From assembly GCA_030696455.1 (NCBI GenBank), contig JAUYSH010000046.1, positions 1 to 47,905 of the forward strand: 47,905 nucleotides of DNA. Reading direction: 5' to 3'. Both the position numbers and the translations under genes were made by a program. Under the pieces are notes generated by a model. It was given only the letters and a program-made list of their open reading frames with translations, searched no databases and was not told the origin of the DNA. Below, in pieces: positions 1-7,089 of this stretch. The DNA is from Elusimicrobiota bacterium. GTDB lineage: Bacteria > Elusimicrobiota > Elusimicrobia > UBA1565 > UBA9628. Each line of letters starts with the position of its first letter. The first letter of the stretch is position 1.

Positions 1-192
1 CTTTCATCGGCCCGCCTCACCCGATCGACTCGCCCACGTTCGATCGATTTGAACGGCTCAAGGCAAAAGAAACGGCTCTACTGACCTGGTAACGAAACCA
101 GGTCTATCTTGGACAAAGGAGGCACGGCTTAACGGCAACGGCTACGGTAACATCTCTTAATGAGTTGACAGGTGGTCGCACCGGCACGAGCT

Positions 193-287
193 CCGGGGCC
201 CGGATGGGGGTCTACTATTGATAATCACTATTCCCGGGAACAGTGATTATCAGTAGTAATCGGCCTTGCCCCCGGTCAGGGCTCCGT
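193..287. repeat. Long imperfect inverted repeat with near-perfect AT-rich core
   Basis: The core is 213-235 against 236-258, centred on CCCGGG: of 23 pairs, 21 are Watson-Crick, one is G-T and one is a mismatch. Outer arms 193-210 and 269-287 also pair (GGGGG with CCCCC, then 9 of 12 with wobble), separated from the core by unequal spacers. No T-tract follows, so it is not a classical terminator. It ends about 43 bp before the pruA -10 box. It could be a large operator, a cruciform, a miniature mobile element or an RNA hairpin. The sequence alone does not decide. Confidence 0.6.
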
Positions 288-301
288 CGGCTATTTTGTG
301 A

Positions 302-307
302 TATTAT
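302..307 (+). promoter_or_regulatory. -10 box (TATTAT) for pruA, leaderless type
   Basis: TATTAT lies exactly 6 nt before the ATG at 314. There is no Shine-Dalgarno between them, so transcription would begin at or next to the start codon. No clear -35 hexamer is seen. Confidence 0.55.
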
Positions 308-313
308 CCCGGC

Positions 314-1948
314 ATGAACTCACGATCCTTCATCCCGACCCCCGTCAACGAGCCCGTCCTCTCCTACGCGCCCGGTTCCCCGGAGCGCGCCAAGCTCTTC
401 GCCCGCCTCAATGAGATGAAGGCGAAGAAGGTCGACATCCCGATGTATATCGGCGGCGAGGAAGTCCGCACCGGCAAGAAGGTGGAGATCCGTTCGCCCT
501 ACGACCACGAGCAGCTCCTGGGCAAATTCCACATGGGCTCCGCGGCCGACACCAAGAAGGCGATCAGCGCCGCCCTCAAGGCCAAGAAAGACTGGGCGCG
601 CATGCCCTTCCAGGACCGGGCCGCCATTTTTCTGAAGGCCGCCGATCTGCTGGCCGGCGACTGGCGCTGGACGCTCAACGCGGCCACCATGCTCTGCCAG
701 TCCAAGAACATGTACCAGGCCGAGATCGACTCCGCCTGCGAGCTCATCGACTTCCTGCGCTTCAATCCGAAGTTCGCCGAGCAGATCTACGAGAACCAGC
801 CCCAAAGCTCGCGCGGGGTCTGGAACCGCGTCGAGTACCGCCCGCTCGAGGGCTTCGTCTGGGCCATCACGCCCTTCAACTTCACCGCGATCGCGGGCAA
901 CCTGCCCACGGCCCCGGCGCTGATGGGCAACACCGTGGTCTGGAAGCCGGCCACCTCCACGGTCTACACCGCCCACTTCATCATGAAGCTCCTCATCGAG
1001 GCGGGCCTGCCGCCGGGTGTGATCAACCTCGTCACCGGCCCGGCCGGCGACATCTCGAACACGATCCTCTCTCACCCGGACTTCGCGGGCGTGCACTTCA
1101 CCGGCAGCACGCCGGTGTTCCACTCCATGTGGAAGACGGTCGGCGAGAACATCTCCAAGTACAAGGGCTACCCCCGCCTCGTCGGCGAGACCGGCGGCAA
1201 GGACTTCGTGCTCATGCACGAGTCGGCGGACCCCGACGTGGTCGCCACCGCCCTCGTGCGCGGCGCCTTCGAGTTCCAGGGGCAGAAGTGCTCCGCCGCC
1301 TCGCGCGCCTACATCCCGGCCAGCCAGTGGCCCAAGGTGCGCAAGGCTCTGAAGGATATGTTGGCGACCGTGGAAGTCGGCTCCCCCGAGGATCCCGGCA
1401 ACTTCGTCAACTCGATCATCGACAAGCGCGCCTACGAGGGCATCGTGCGCTACATCGACGCCGCCAAGAAGGTCAAGGGCAACAAGATCGTGTTCGGCGG
1501 CACCTACGACTCCTCGAAGGGATATTTCATCACCCCGACCGTCATCGAGTCCGCCGACCCGAAGAGCCTCACGATGTGCGAAGAGGTCTTCGGACCTCTC
1601 CTGACCATCCATGTCTACCCGGAGAAGAAGTGGAAGGAGACCTTAGCTCTCGTGGACCAGACCTCGCCGTACGCGCTCACCGGCTCGGTGTTCGCGCGCG
1701 ACCGGCGCGTGATCCTGGAGGCCGAGCGGGCGCTCGAGCACGCCGCGGGCAACTTCTACATCAACGACAAGCCCACCGGGGCCGTCGTCGGCCAGCAGCC
1801 GTTCGGCGGGGGTCGCGCGTCGGGGACGAACGACAAGGCGGGGTCGCTGACCAACCTGATGAGGTGGGTGTCTCCGCGCACCATCAAGGAGACCTTCGAG
1901 CCGCCGAAGAGCTACCGGTATCCGTTCCTGAACCGCGACGCCGTCTAG
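314..1948 (+). CDS. pruA: L-glutamate gamma-semialdehyde dehydrogenase (1-pyrroline-5-carboxylate dehydrogenase)
   Basis: This cytoplasmic NAD-dependent aldehyde dehydrogenase oxidises glutamate semialdehyde, the open form of pyrroline-5-carboxylate, to glutamate. It is the second step of proline catabolism and also serves arginine/ornithine breakdown. The 544-aa length fits the stand-alone eukaryote/Bacteroidota-like type rather than the PutA fusion. Seen: PFNFTAI substrate/cofactor region, general-base Glu292 in GETGGKD, nucleophile Cys326 in GQKCSAASR, and the C-terminal QQPFGGGRASGTN segment. The Glu-Cys spacing of 34 is normal for the superfamily. The ATG at 314 is supported by the leaderless -10 box. 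No proline dehydrogenase gene lies next to it. The gene ends in an intrinsic terminator, so it appears to be monocistronic. Confidence 0.94.
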   Translation: MNSRSFIPTPVNEPVLSYAPGSPERAKLFARLNEMKAKKVDIPMYIGGEEVRTGKKVEIRSPYDHEQLLGKFHMGSAADTKKAISAALKAKKDWARMPFQDRAAIFLKAADLLAGDWRWTLNAATMLCQSKNMYQAEIDSACELIDFLRFNPKFAEQIYENQPQSSRGVWNRVEYRPLEGFVWAITPFNFTAIAGNLPTAPALMGNTVVWKPATSTVYTAHFIMKLLIEAGLPPGVINLVTGPAGDISNTILSHPDFAGVHFTGSTPVFHSMWKTVGENISKYKGYPRLVGETGGKDFVLMHESADPDVVATALVRGAFEFQGQKCSAASRAYIPASQWPKVRKALKDMLATVEVGSPEDPGNFVNSIIDKRAYEGIVRYIDAAKKVKGNKIVFGGTYDSSKGYFITPTVIESADPKSLTMCEEVFGPLLTIHVYPEKKWKETLALVDQTSPYALTGSVFARDRRVILEAERALEHAAGNFYINDKPTGAVVGQQPFGGGRASGTNDKAGSLTNLMRWVSPRTIKETFEPPKSYRYPFLNRDAV

Positions 1949-1962
1949 ATCACGGGCCGGCC

Positions 1963-2000
1963 AAAGCCCCCTTCACCGCTTCGGCGGGGAGGGGGTTTTC
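1963..2000 (+). terminator. Intrinsic terminator after pruA
   Basis: A GC-rich stem with a TTCG tetraloop (CCGC-TTCG-GCGG at its top, CCCCC/GGGGG lower down, with one mismatch and a possible bulge) is followed by TTTTCT. It lies 15 nt after the pruA stop codon. Confidence 0.7.
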
Positions 2001-2025
2001 TCTGGCGAACCATCGATATTCCAAG

Positions 2026-2031
2026 TACAAT
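2026..2031 (+). promoter_or_regulatory. -10 box (TACAAT) for the M1-like peptidase gene
   Basis: TACAAT is 8 nt before the ATG at 2040 and no Shine-Dalgarno lies between. It fits the leaderless pattern seen throughout the window. Confidence 0.5.
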
Positions 2032-2039
2032 CCAGGATA

Positions 2040-3284
2040 ATGCGCCCCACGAATACGTTTTTCTTGTTCGGCCTGCTGCTTTCAGCCTCCGCCAGCGGCG
2101 CTGATACGAAGACCACCCCCCGTTTCGATCTCCGCATCAAGCCCCTGAGCATGGACGAGCCTCGCTTCGCCATCAGCGGCTCCATCTCCTATTGCGCCGA
2201 TGATCGTAAGGTCTCCTTTTTCGTTCCCCGGCGCTCGACGTTCAGCTTTACGCGAAACGGGGTTCCGCTCGACGTCTCCCCGAATGACGGGATCGATTGG
2301 CCCTGCGACAAGCGTCATGCCGACGCCGGAGCGGTCCGCTTCCAGGGAATGTCGCCGGAGGGCATCAGGAAATGCGGGGCCTCCCACAATGAGGTCTTCT
2401 GTCTCAACAACAGCGTGCCGAATCCGGAGGTCATGGCCGATTGGAGCCTCTATCGGATCCGATTCGACCTGCCCGGAGGCTACGGCGCGCTCGTCCCCGA
2501 TTCCTCGGTCGAGCTGAACACGGGCATCCAATTCCAGATCGCCAAGTTCCGTCCCGCTCAGAATCGCAAGACGAAGCGCTTCGCCTTCGAATACCGGTTT
2601 CCCTCCGATTTCCACCCGACCGAGGCTTACCTCGTTTTTCTCGAAGAGACGATGGAGGGCTATTCGGACCTGCTTGGCGATCTTCCATTTAAAAAAATAA
2701 AGGTGGGCGCGATCCGGCGGGACGAGAAGAGAGGGGAGATCAGCGGGAGCCCTTCCGGGAACCTGCTTCTTTTCTCGAGGACGGCCTTTCATGACAAGCC
2801 CAATCTCGAGGGGCTCAGGAGCGTCGGGATCGATGGGGACGTCTCCGACGCGTTGAGGAAAATGGTCATCGCTCATGAGCTGTCGCACTTCTGGTTTTCC
2901 CGGACCTTCATGGGCAAGGACGGGTGGATGGTGGAAGGAATCCCCAATTACCTCGGCTTGGTGGCCGTGCGCAAGGGCTCCCCGAAGGATTATGCCGAGC
3001 TGCGCAAGCTCTACGAATACGCGGACGCCCGCGGCCCTCAGGGCGCGATTCCCAATCATCCTTTCGGGGACGGGCCTCTCTACGTCAGAGCGTATTACCA
3101 GGGCGCCTTTGCCCTGGTGAAGCTCGGCGAGGAGCTTGGGCATGAGAACATCATCGGGCTGATCTCCGCGGTCTATCAGAAAAATGCGGATCCGGAGTTC
3201 GCCGATTTCGACCGGGAGTTCAGGAAGACCTTCCCGTCTCGAACCGAGCTTTGGGAGCGCGCCTGGCGAATCGGGGAGCAGTAA
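2040..3284 (+). CDS. Exported M1-like (gluzincin) metallopeptidase, uncharacterised
   Basis: The 414-aa product starts with a signal peptide (hydrophobic FFLFGLLLSASASGA, cleavage near residue 20). It then has a beta-rich N-terminal half with several cysteines, and a C-terminal catalytic region. Seen: HELSH at residues 279-283 (zinc ligands His279 and His283, catalytic Glu280) and a downstream VEG with Glu299 as likely third ligand. Spacing between the second His and this Glu is 15 residues, slightly shorter than the 18 of classical M1 aminopeptidases. The later RAYYQGAFALVKLGEELG segment resembles the conserved C-terminal helix of M1-like domains. Inference: a periplasmic or secreted peptidase; substrate unknown. 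It is short compared with full M1 enzymes (about 600-900 aa) and lacks their extra domains. The next gene starts 6 nt later and may be co-transcribed. Confidence 0.72.
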   Translation: MRPTNTFFLFGLLLSASASGADTKTTPRFDLRIKPLSMDEPRFAISGSISYCADDRKVSFFVPRRSTFSFTRNGVPLDVSPNDGIDWPCDKRHADAGAVRFQGMSPEGIRKCGASHNEVFCLNNSVPNPEVMADWSLYRIRFDLPGGYGALVPDSSVELNTGIQFQIAKFRPAQNRKTKRFAFEYRFPSDFHPTEAYLVFLEETMEGYSDLLGDLPFKKIKVGAIRRDEKRGEISGSPSGNLLLFSRTAFHDKPNLEGLRSVGIDGDVSDALRKMVIAHELSHFWFSRTFMGKDGWMVEGIPNYLGLVAVRKGSPKDYAELRKLYEYADARGPQGAIPNHPFGDGPLYVRAYYQGAFALVKLGEELGHENIIGLISAVYQKNADPEFADFDREFRKTFPSRTELWERAWRIGEQ

Positions 3285-3289
3285 GCCCG

Positions 3290-3634
3290 GTGACCCCCGC
3301 CATCGAAGCTGAACTGACCCTGCTCCCGACCGAGCAGGGCGGCCGCGCCGCCCCGCTTCGCCTCGAGCCCGGCAGCCCTTTCTACATGCCCCATCTCGTG
3401 ATCGGCGACCCGAAGATCAAGAGCCCGGCCGGGAAGCTTCTCGGCGTCGCCTTTCGCCGCGCCGCGCTGGACCTGGCGCCGGGCGACACCGCGACGGTGC
3501 GCATGGACCTGATGTATCACCCTGAGGTCGATTACCGGGAACTGCTGCCCGGCGCGACCTTCACCGTGCGGGAAGGTCCCAGGATCGTCGGCCACGGCAG
3601 GGTGTTGAAAAGGGAGGACAGCGGCGCCCTTTAA
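3290..3634 (+). CDS. Stand-alone EF-Tu C-terminal-barrel-like protein
   Basis: The 114-aa product consists only of a beta-barrel resembling the C-terminal domain of elongation factor Tu. Seen: FYMPHLVIGDP, then LGVAF, LMYHPEVDY, then PGATFTVREGPRIVGHGRV, the usual EF-Tu domain-3 ending. There is no GTPase domain and no upstream part of tuf, so it is not a truncated tuf beside its remains. Small proteins of this kind occur in several bacteria and have no established role. I chose the GTG at 3290, five bases after the preceding stop; an upstream in-frame ATG would put 13 residues inside the preceding gene. It is probably cytoplasmic and probably translated with the preceding peptidase gene. Confidence 0.72.
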   Translation: MTPAIEAELTLLPTEQGGRAAPLRLEPGSPFYMPHLVIGDPKIKSPAGKLLGVAFRRAALDLAPGDTATVRMDLMYHPEVDYRELLPGATFTVREGPRIVGHGRVLKREDSGAL

Positions 3635-3672
3635 CCGTTCATAAGTCCGCCCGAAATTGTTAGCCTTCGGGC

Positions 3673-4407
3673 ATGAGAATAGCGCTCGCCTTAGCCCTGC
3701 TCGCCCTGCCCCTGTCGGCCTCCGCGTCCCTGCGCAAATACCGCCCCGCCTTCAACGCCCTGGCGGCGACCGGCGCGTGCCCGCGCGTCGATCCCTCTCA
3801 CGTGGGCAACACCCAGGGCTACGCCGACGGCTTCCGCTCGGGGAAGTGCTACGTGTCCATCGGCTCGATGCTGGTGACCGACCTGGTCTACAAGGCCTAC
3901 GGCTTTTTCAGCGACGGCATGCTGATGGTGTTCAGCTCCTACGGCGACGGCGAGGACAGCAACCCGAACCTGACCTCCGCGCGCGAGTTTTACTTCTTCC
4001 CGAGGACCGGCGCGCTGGCCCTTGAGATGAACCCGGCGGCCGGCACCGTGTCCGTGGTGATGGCCGACGGCGGGCGCGTGAGCATCGATCCCGCCACGTC
4101 GCAGATCGCGTCCCTCGAGCGCGGCTCGGCCACGGTCTCGCCGCGCGTCGATCCCGCCGAGCGCGGGGGCGTGGAGATCACGAGCTACGCGGGCCTGATG
4201 CTCGACGCGGGCTTTCGCATGGGGGAGTCCCCGTCGGGGCGGCCGAAGGCGGACTCGACCTTCCGCGACGCGTTCGGCCATCTGTGCACGGTCAAGAACG
4301 CCGAGGTGTTCGCCTACGCCGGCGGCGAGCACGAGCTCAAGCACACCGACGCCGAGCTCAAGGCGTTCTTGAAGGTCCGTTGCCCCAACATCACGCCCTC
4401 TTTCTAG
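3673..4407 (+). CDS. Exported protein of unknown function
   Basis: I do not recognise this 244-aa protein. It has a clear signal peptide (MRIALALALLALPLSASAS). The mature part is mixed alpha/beta with a short repeated phrase (PRVDPS near residue 40 and PRVDPAE near 160) and four cysteines that could form two disulfides, including GHLCTVKN and VRCPN near the C-terminus. The segment with SDGMLMVFSSYG and FYFFPRTGALALEMNP looks like a beta-sheet domain. It is likely periplasmic. TTGTTA at 3657-3662, 10 nt before the ATG, is a weak -10 candidate. Neighbours are also exported unknowns, which gives no functional clue. Confidence 0.7.
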   Translation: MRIALALALLALPLSASASLRKYRPAFNALAATGACPRVDPSHVGNTQGYADGFRSGKCYVSIGSMLVTDLVYKAYGFFSDGMLMVFSSYGDGEDSNPNLTSAREFYFFPRTGALALEMNPAAGTVSVVMADGGRVSIDPATSQIASLERGSATVSPRVDPAERGGVEITSYAGLMLDAGFRMGESPSGRPKADSTFRDAFGHLCTVKNAEVFAYAGGEHELKHTDAELKAFLKVRCPNITPSF

Positions 4408-4447
4408 GTTGTAATAATTCGTTTATCTCGTTTTCGCGATCTCCTGC

Positions 4448-4453
4448 TACGCT
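4448..4453 (+). promoter_or_regulatory. -10 box (TACGCT), leaderless type
   Basis: TACGCT is exactly 6 nt before the ATG at 4460, with no Shine-Dalgarno between. The match to consensus is weak, but position and spacing fit the window-wide pattern. Confidence 0.4.
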
Positions 4454-4459
4454 CAAGGC

Positions 4460-4726
4460 ATGAGCGACAACACGAGCGCGCCGGTCCGAAGTTCCAAGGC
4501 CTCACTCCTGATTCCTTGCGTGAGCCTGGCGTTGACGGTCGCCGCCATGGCCATCGGCGGGCCGGCCGCGCTCGCCCGCTACGCCCACCGCCCGTCCGCG
4601 CTCGAGTTCGACGCGAGCATCCGATACGAGCCCGTCGTTTCCATTGAGCAGGGCGATTTCCGCCTGATCGCCGCGCGGCGCGTCCTCGATCAGCTCGTCA
4701 GCCCCCGGCTCATCGCCTTCCGGTAG
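4460..4726 (+). CDS. Small membrane-anchored protein of unknown function
   Basis: The 88-aa product has one predicted transmembrane segment or uncleaved signal at about residues 14-36 (LLIPCVSLALTVAAMAIGG) followed by a short soluble tail containing YEPVVSIEQGDFRLIAARRVLDQLVSP. No family is recognised. Codon use matches its neighbours, and a -10 box sits 6 nt before the ATG, which supports a real gene. It lies alone between two exported-protein genes. Confidence 0.5.
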   Translation: MSDNTSAPVRSSKASLLIPCVSLALTVAAMAIGGPAALARYAHRPSALEFDASIRYEPVVSIEQGDFRLIAARRVLDQLVSPRLIAFR

Positions 4727-4795
4727 GGCGGACCCGAGCGAAAGGCCCAACCCCGCGGGGGACCTAGGGCCCTGGGCGGGCCGCGGCGCAACCGC

Positions 4796-4801
4796 TACCC
4801 T
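4796..4801 (+). promoter_or_regulatory. -10 box (TACCCT), leaderless type
   Basis: TACCCT is exactly 6 nt before the GTG at 4808. No Shine-Dalgarno lies between. Confidence 0.4.
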
Positions 4802-4807
4802 TAAGGC

Positions 4808-6184
4808 GTGAAACGATTCGCGGCTCTGCTCGTGACGGCGGCCTTGCTCCCGGTCTCGGCCTGGGCGCAGGTGCGCGGCGGCGTCTCCGCGCCGAGCGGC
4901 CTCGCCGCCAACGCGGCGCCGGCGCCCGTCATCTCCGCTCCGGCGTTCCAGCTCTCGCCCTCGGCGCTGAGCGCCGCGTCCCTGTCGCCTTCGCTCGCCG
5001 CCCCCGCGTTGGGCGTCGCCGTCCGGCCCGCGGCGGCGGCGTCCGCGAAAATAGTCCCGGCGGTCATCGCCGCGATCAAGCCCGCCGACGCCAAGCCCGA
5101 GAAGCCGGGCTCGGAGCAAGCCCGCGCCGCCGGGAACGCCTTGTTCGACGGCGCCCTTTCCGCTCCCGCGATCGGCGACGGCCCCTTCGTCCCCGGCTCG
5201 GCGCCCGAGAGCCGGCGCTCGAGCGGCCTCAGCCCGCCCACCGACGGCGAGCTGGTCTCCGCGTACCGCGAGGCTAACCCGAAGTCCAAGGCCGTGGAGA
5301 CCTTCGGCCGCGACTTCGTCGGGATGGCCGCCGAGGCGGTGCAGAAATACACCTTCATGGGGAATTACTTCCTGGAAGGCCTGAGGTCGCAGCCCCGCGA
5401 GATCTATCGCGCCGCCTCCGATTTCGTCTCGACCCACGACAAGCGCGAGGACGCGGCCGCGCGCCGGTTCATGGAGCTCCTCGGCCGCTGGAAGGGCTTC
5501 CAGGACCATCTGCAGGAGCGGATGATCGCGATGAGGATCGCGATGCTGGAGCGCATGGGCCAGACCGTGCCCCGCAACCTGCCGCCGAGCCCGATCCCGG
5601 GCGGCGAGTACTGGGACATGGCCGCGGGCATGAACGCCCAGGGCTTCATCCACCGCGAGCTCGACCCGGGCACGAACTACGCGTTCTTCGACTATTCGCC
5701 CTTCGTCGTCTCGTACCTGAAAACCGCCGCCGAGCTGACGGGCGCGAAGAACGCATCCGCCGTCGAGGCCGACCTGCTCCAGCTCAAGCGCCCCGCCAAG
5801 CCGCTCGCCGTCCTGCGCACGAAGAACGCCGCGTACTACGTCCCCGGCTTCGACAAGAAGCTCGAAACGATGACGGACTGGATCGCGCCCGGCGGCCAGC
5901 TGATCATCCAGAACGACCCCAACCCCGGCCAGCGCTCGATGATCATCGAGAAGCACGGCCCGCTGGTCCGCCGCCTGATCGCCGAGGGCTGGGCGTTCGA
6001 GTATGGCTTCTCGGGCAGCCCCGGGAACTGGGGCGGCTACGCCCTCGACACCATCACCTTGACGCGTCCCAAGCTCGCCTTCGAGAAGACCGCCGTCGAG
6101 GCCGCGAAGGAATGGTCCTCCTATGAGCGCGCGGTTCAGTACCTTGAGCGGAGCTTCAACCCGCTGGGCTTCCTCTTCCGCTAA
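4808..6184 (+). CDS. Exported protein with Ala/Pro/Ser-rich leader and a methyltransferase-like C-terminal region
   Basis: The 458-aa product begins with a signal peptide (MKRFAALLVTAALLPVSAWAQ), then about 80 residues of low-complexity Ala/Pro/Ser/Leu sequence, then ARAAGNALFDGA near residue 100. From about residue 150 it is an ordinary globular protein. The stretch from about 290 to 420 (YAFFDYSPFVVSYLKTA, then EADLLQLK, then WIAPGGQLIIQNDP) reads like a Rossmann-type SAM-methyltransferase fold: a possible motif I, an acidic residue ending a strand, and a motif resembling late methyltransferase strands. I do not see a convincing GxGxG loop, so activity is doubtful. The leader type recurs at 20735-21547. 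Start is GTG, set by the -10 box. Confidence 0.68.
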   Translation: MKRFAALLVTAALLPVSAWAQVRGGVSAPSGLAANAAPAPVISAPAFQLSPSALSAASLSPSLAAPALGVAVRPAAAASAKIVPAVIAAIKPADAKPEKPGSEQARAAGNALFDGALSAPAIGDGPFVPGSAPESRRSSGLSPPTDGELVSAYREANPKSKAVETFGRDFVGMAAEAVQKYTFMGNYFLEGLRSQPREIYRAASDFVSTHDKREDAAARRFMELLGRWKGFQDHLQERMIAMRIAMLERMGQTVPRNLPPSPIPGGEYWDMAAGMNAQGFIHRELDPGTNYAFFDYSPFVVSYLKTAAELTGAKNASAVEADLLQLKRPAKPLAVLRTKNAAYYVPGFDKKLETMTDWIAPGGQLIIQNDPNPGQRSMIIEKHGPLVRRLIAEGWAFEYGFSGSPGNWGGYALDTITLTRPKLAFEKTAVEAAKEWSSYERAVQYLERSFNPLGFLFR

Positions 6185-6200
6185 GCCGCGGCGGTTTTGG

Positions 6201-6206
6201 TAGACT
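6201..6206 (+). promoter_or_regulatory. Possible -10 box (TAGACT) for the DUF808 gene
   Basis: TAGACT lies 10 nt before the ATG at 6217, which would leave a leader of only a few nucleotides. Confidence 0.35.
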
Positions 6207-6216
6207 CGTCGCCCCC

Positions 6217-7089
6217 ATGGCCACGAGCCTCCTCGCGCTGCTCGACGACATCACGACCGTGCTCGACGACGTCGCCGTCCTGGCGAAGGTCGCCGCCAAG
6301 AAGACCTCGGGCGTGCTGGGCGACGACCTGGCGCTCAACGCCGACCAGGTCGCGGGGGTGCGGGCCGAGCGCGAGCTGCCCGTTGTGTGGGCGGTGGCGA
6401 AGGGCTCCCTCAAGAACAAGCTGATCCTCGTGCCCTCCGCGCTGGCGATCAGCGCGGCGGCGCCCTGGGCCGTGACGCCGCTGCTCATGATCGGCGGCCT
6501 GTACCTGTGCTACGAGGGCGTCGAGAAGGTCGCGCATCGGTTCCTGCACCCGCCGGCGGAGGCGGAGAAGGAGCACGCGGAGCTGGTCAAGGCCGTGGCC
6601 GACCCGGAGGTGGACCTCGTCGCCTTCGAGCGGGAGAAGATCGCGGGCGCTATCCGCACCGATTTCATCCTCTCGGCGGAGATCATCGTCATCAGCCTCG
6701 GGGCGGCGGCGGGCGCGTCGTTCGTCGTGCGCGCGGGCGTGCTCGCGGCGATCGCGCTGGCGATGACGGTGTTCGTGTACGGCTTCGTCGCGGGCATCGT
6801 GAAGCTCGACGACCTGGGGCTCCGCCTGAGCCGCCGGGACGGCTCGGCCGCCTTGGGCCGCGTCCTCCTGCGCGCGGCTCCTTGGATGATGAAGGCCTTG
6901 TCGGTGGCCGGCACCGCCGCGATGTTCCTCGTCGGCGGGGGCATACTCACTCACGGCCTTCCCTTCCACGCGCCGCACCCCGTCCTGCAGGCGCTGTTCG
7001 ACGGGCTGGCGGGCGCGCTCGCGGGGGCGCTGATCCTGGGCGTCGCGACGCTCAGCGTGCGCGTCGCTCGGCGAGCAGGACGGCGTTAA
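6217..7089 (+). CDS. DUF808 (YedI-like) family inner-membrane protein
   Basis: This 290-aa protein matches the DUF808 family, whose function is unknown. Seen: the hallmark N-terminus (LLALLDDITTVLDDVA, then AKVAAKKTSGVLGDDLALN), the KLILVPSALAISAAAPW membrane helix, a loop with VEKVAHRF and a His-rich segment, and about six hydrophobic segments ending in a basic tail. It is an integral inner-membrane protein. The family is sometimes proposed to be a transporter, but this is unproven. Its 3' end overlaps the 3' end of folD on the other strand by 38 bp, so the two transcripts would be complementary at their ends. Confidence 0.85.
   Translation: MATSLLALLDDITTVLDDVAVLAKVAAKKTSGVLGDDLALNADQVAGVRAERELPVVWAVAKGSLKNKLILVPSALAISAAAPWAVTPLLMIGGLYLCYEGVEKVAHRFLHPPAEAEKEHAELVKAVADPEVDLVAFEREKIAGAIRTDFILSAEIIVISLGAAAGASFVVRAGVLAAIALAMTVFVYGFVAGIVKLDDLGLRLSRRDGSAALGRVLLRAAPWMMKALSVAGTAAMFLVGGGILTHGLPFHAPHPVLQALFDGLAGALAGALILGVATLSVRVARRAGRR

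Larger units (their letters stand above)
1..313. other. Intergenic region upstream of pruA with hairpins and a long inverted repeat
   Basis: I find no credible coding sequence. Seen directly: a small stem CGTTC/GAACG at 37-55, a strong 8-bp hairpin (GACCTGGT / ACCAGGTC, loop AACGAA) at 83-104, an AAAGGAGG Shine-Dalgarno-like string at 115-122 with no ATG/GTG/TTG at a usable distance, four ACGGC/ACGGT units at about 124-148, and the inverted repeat listed separately at 193-287. The region is richer in A+T than its surroundings. It could hold the 3' end of an upstream structured RNA or a 5' regulatory RNA. I do not recognise a known RNA family. Confidence 0.5.

Noticed and set aside
1-104. tRNA or tmRNA end
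   Set aside because: The stems and spacing do not fit a cloverleaf, and no T-loop consensus or CCA end is present.
213-258. Fur-type iron box in the palindrome (GATAATCA / TGATTATC)
   Set aside because: Only part of the hexamer pattern matches, and the symmetry is much longer than a Fur box. There is no iron-related gene nearby.
320-1612. 430-codon open frame antisense to pruA
   Set aside because: It is the mirror of a strongly conserved dehydrogenase frame in GC-rich DNA, has no family features, and its composition is that of a shadow frame.
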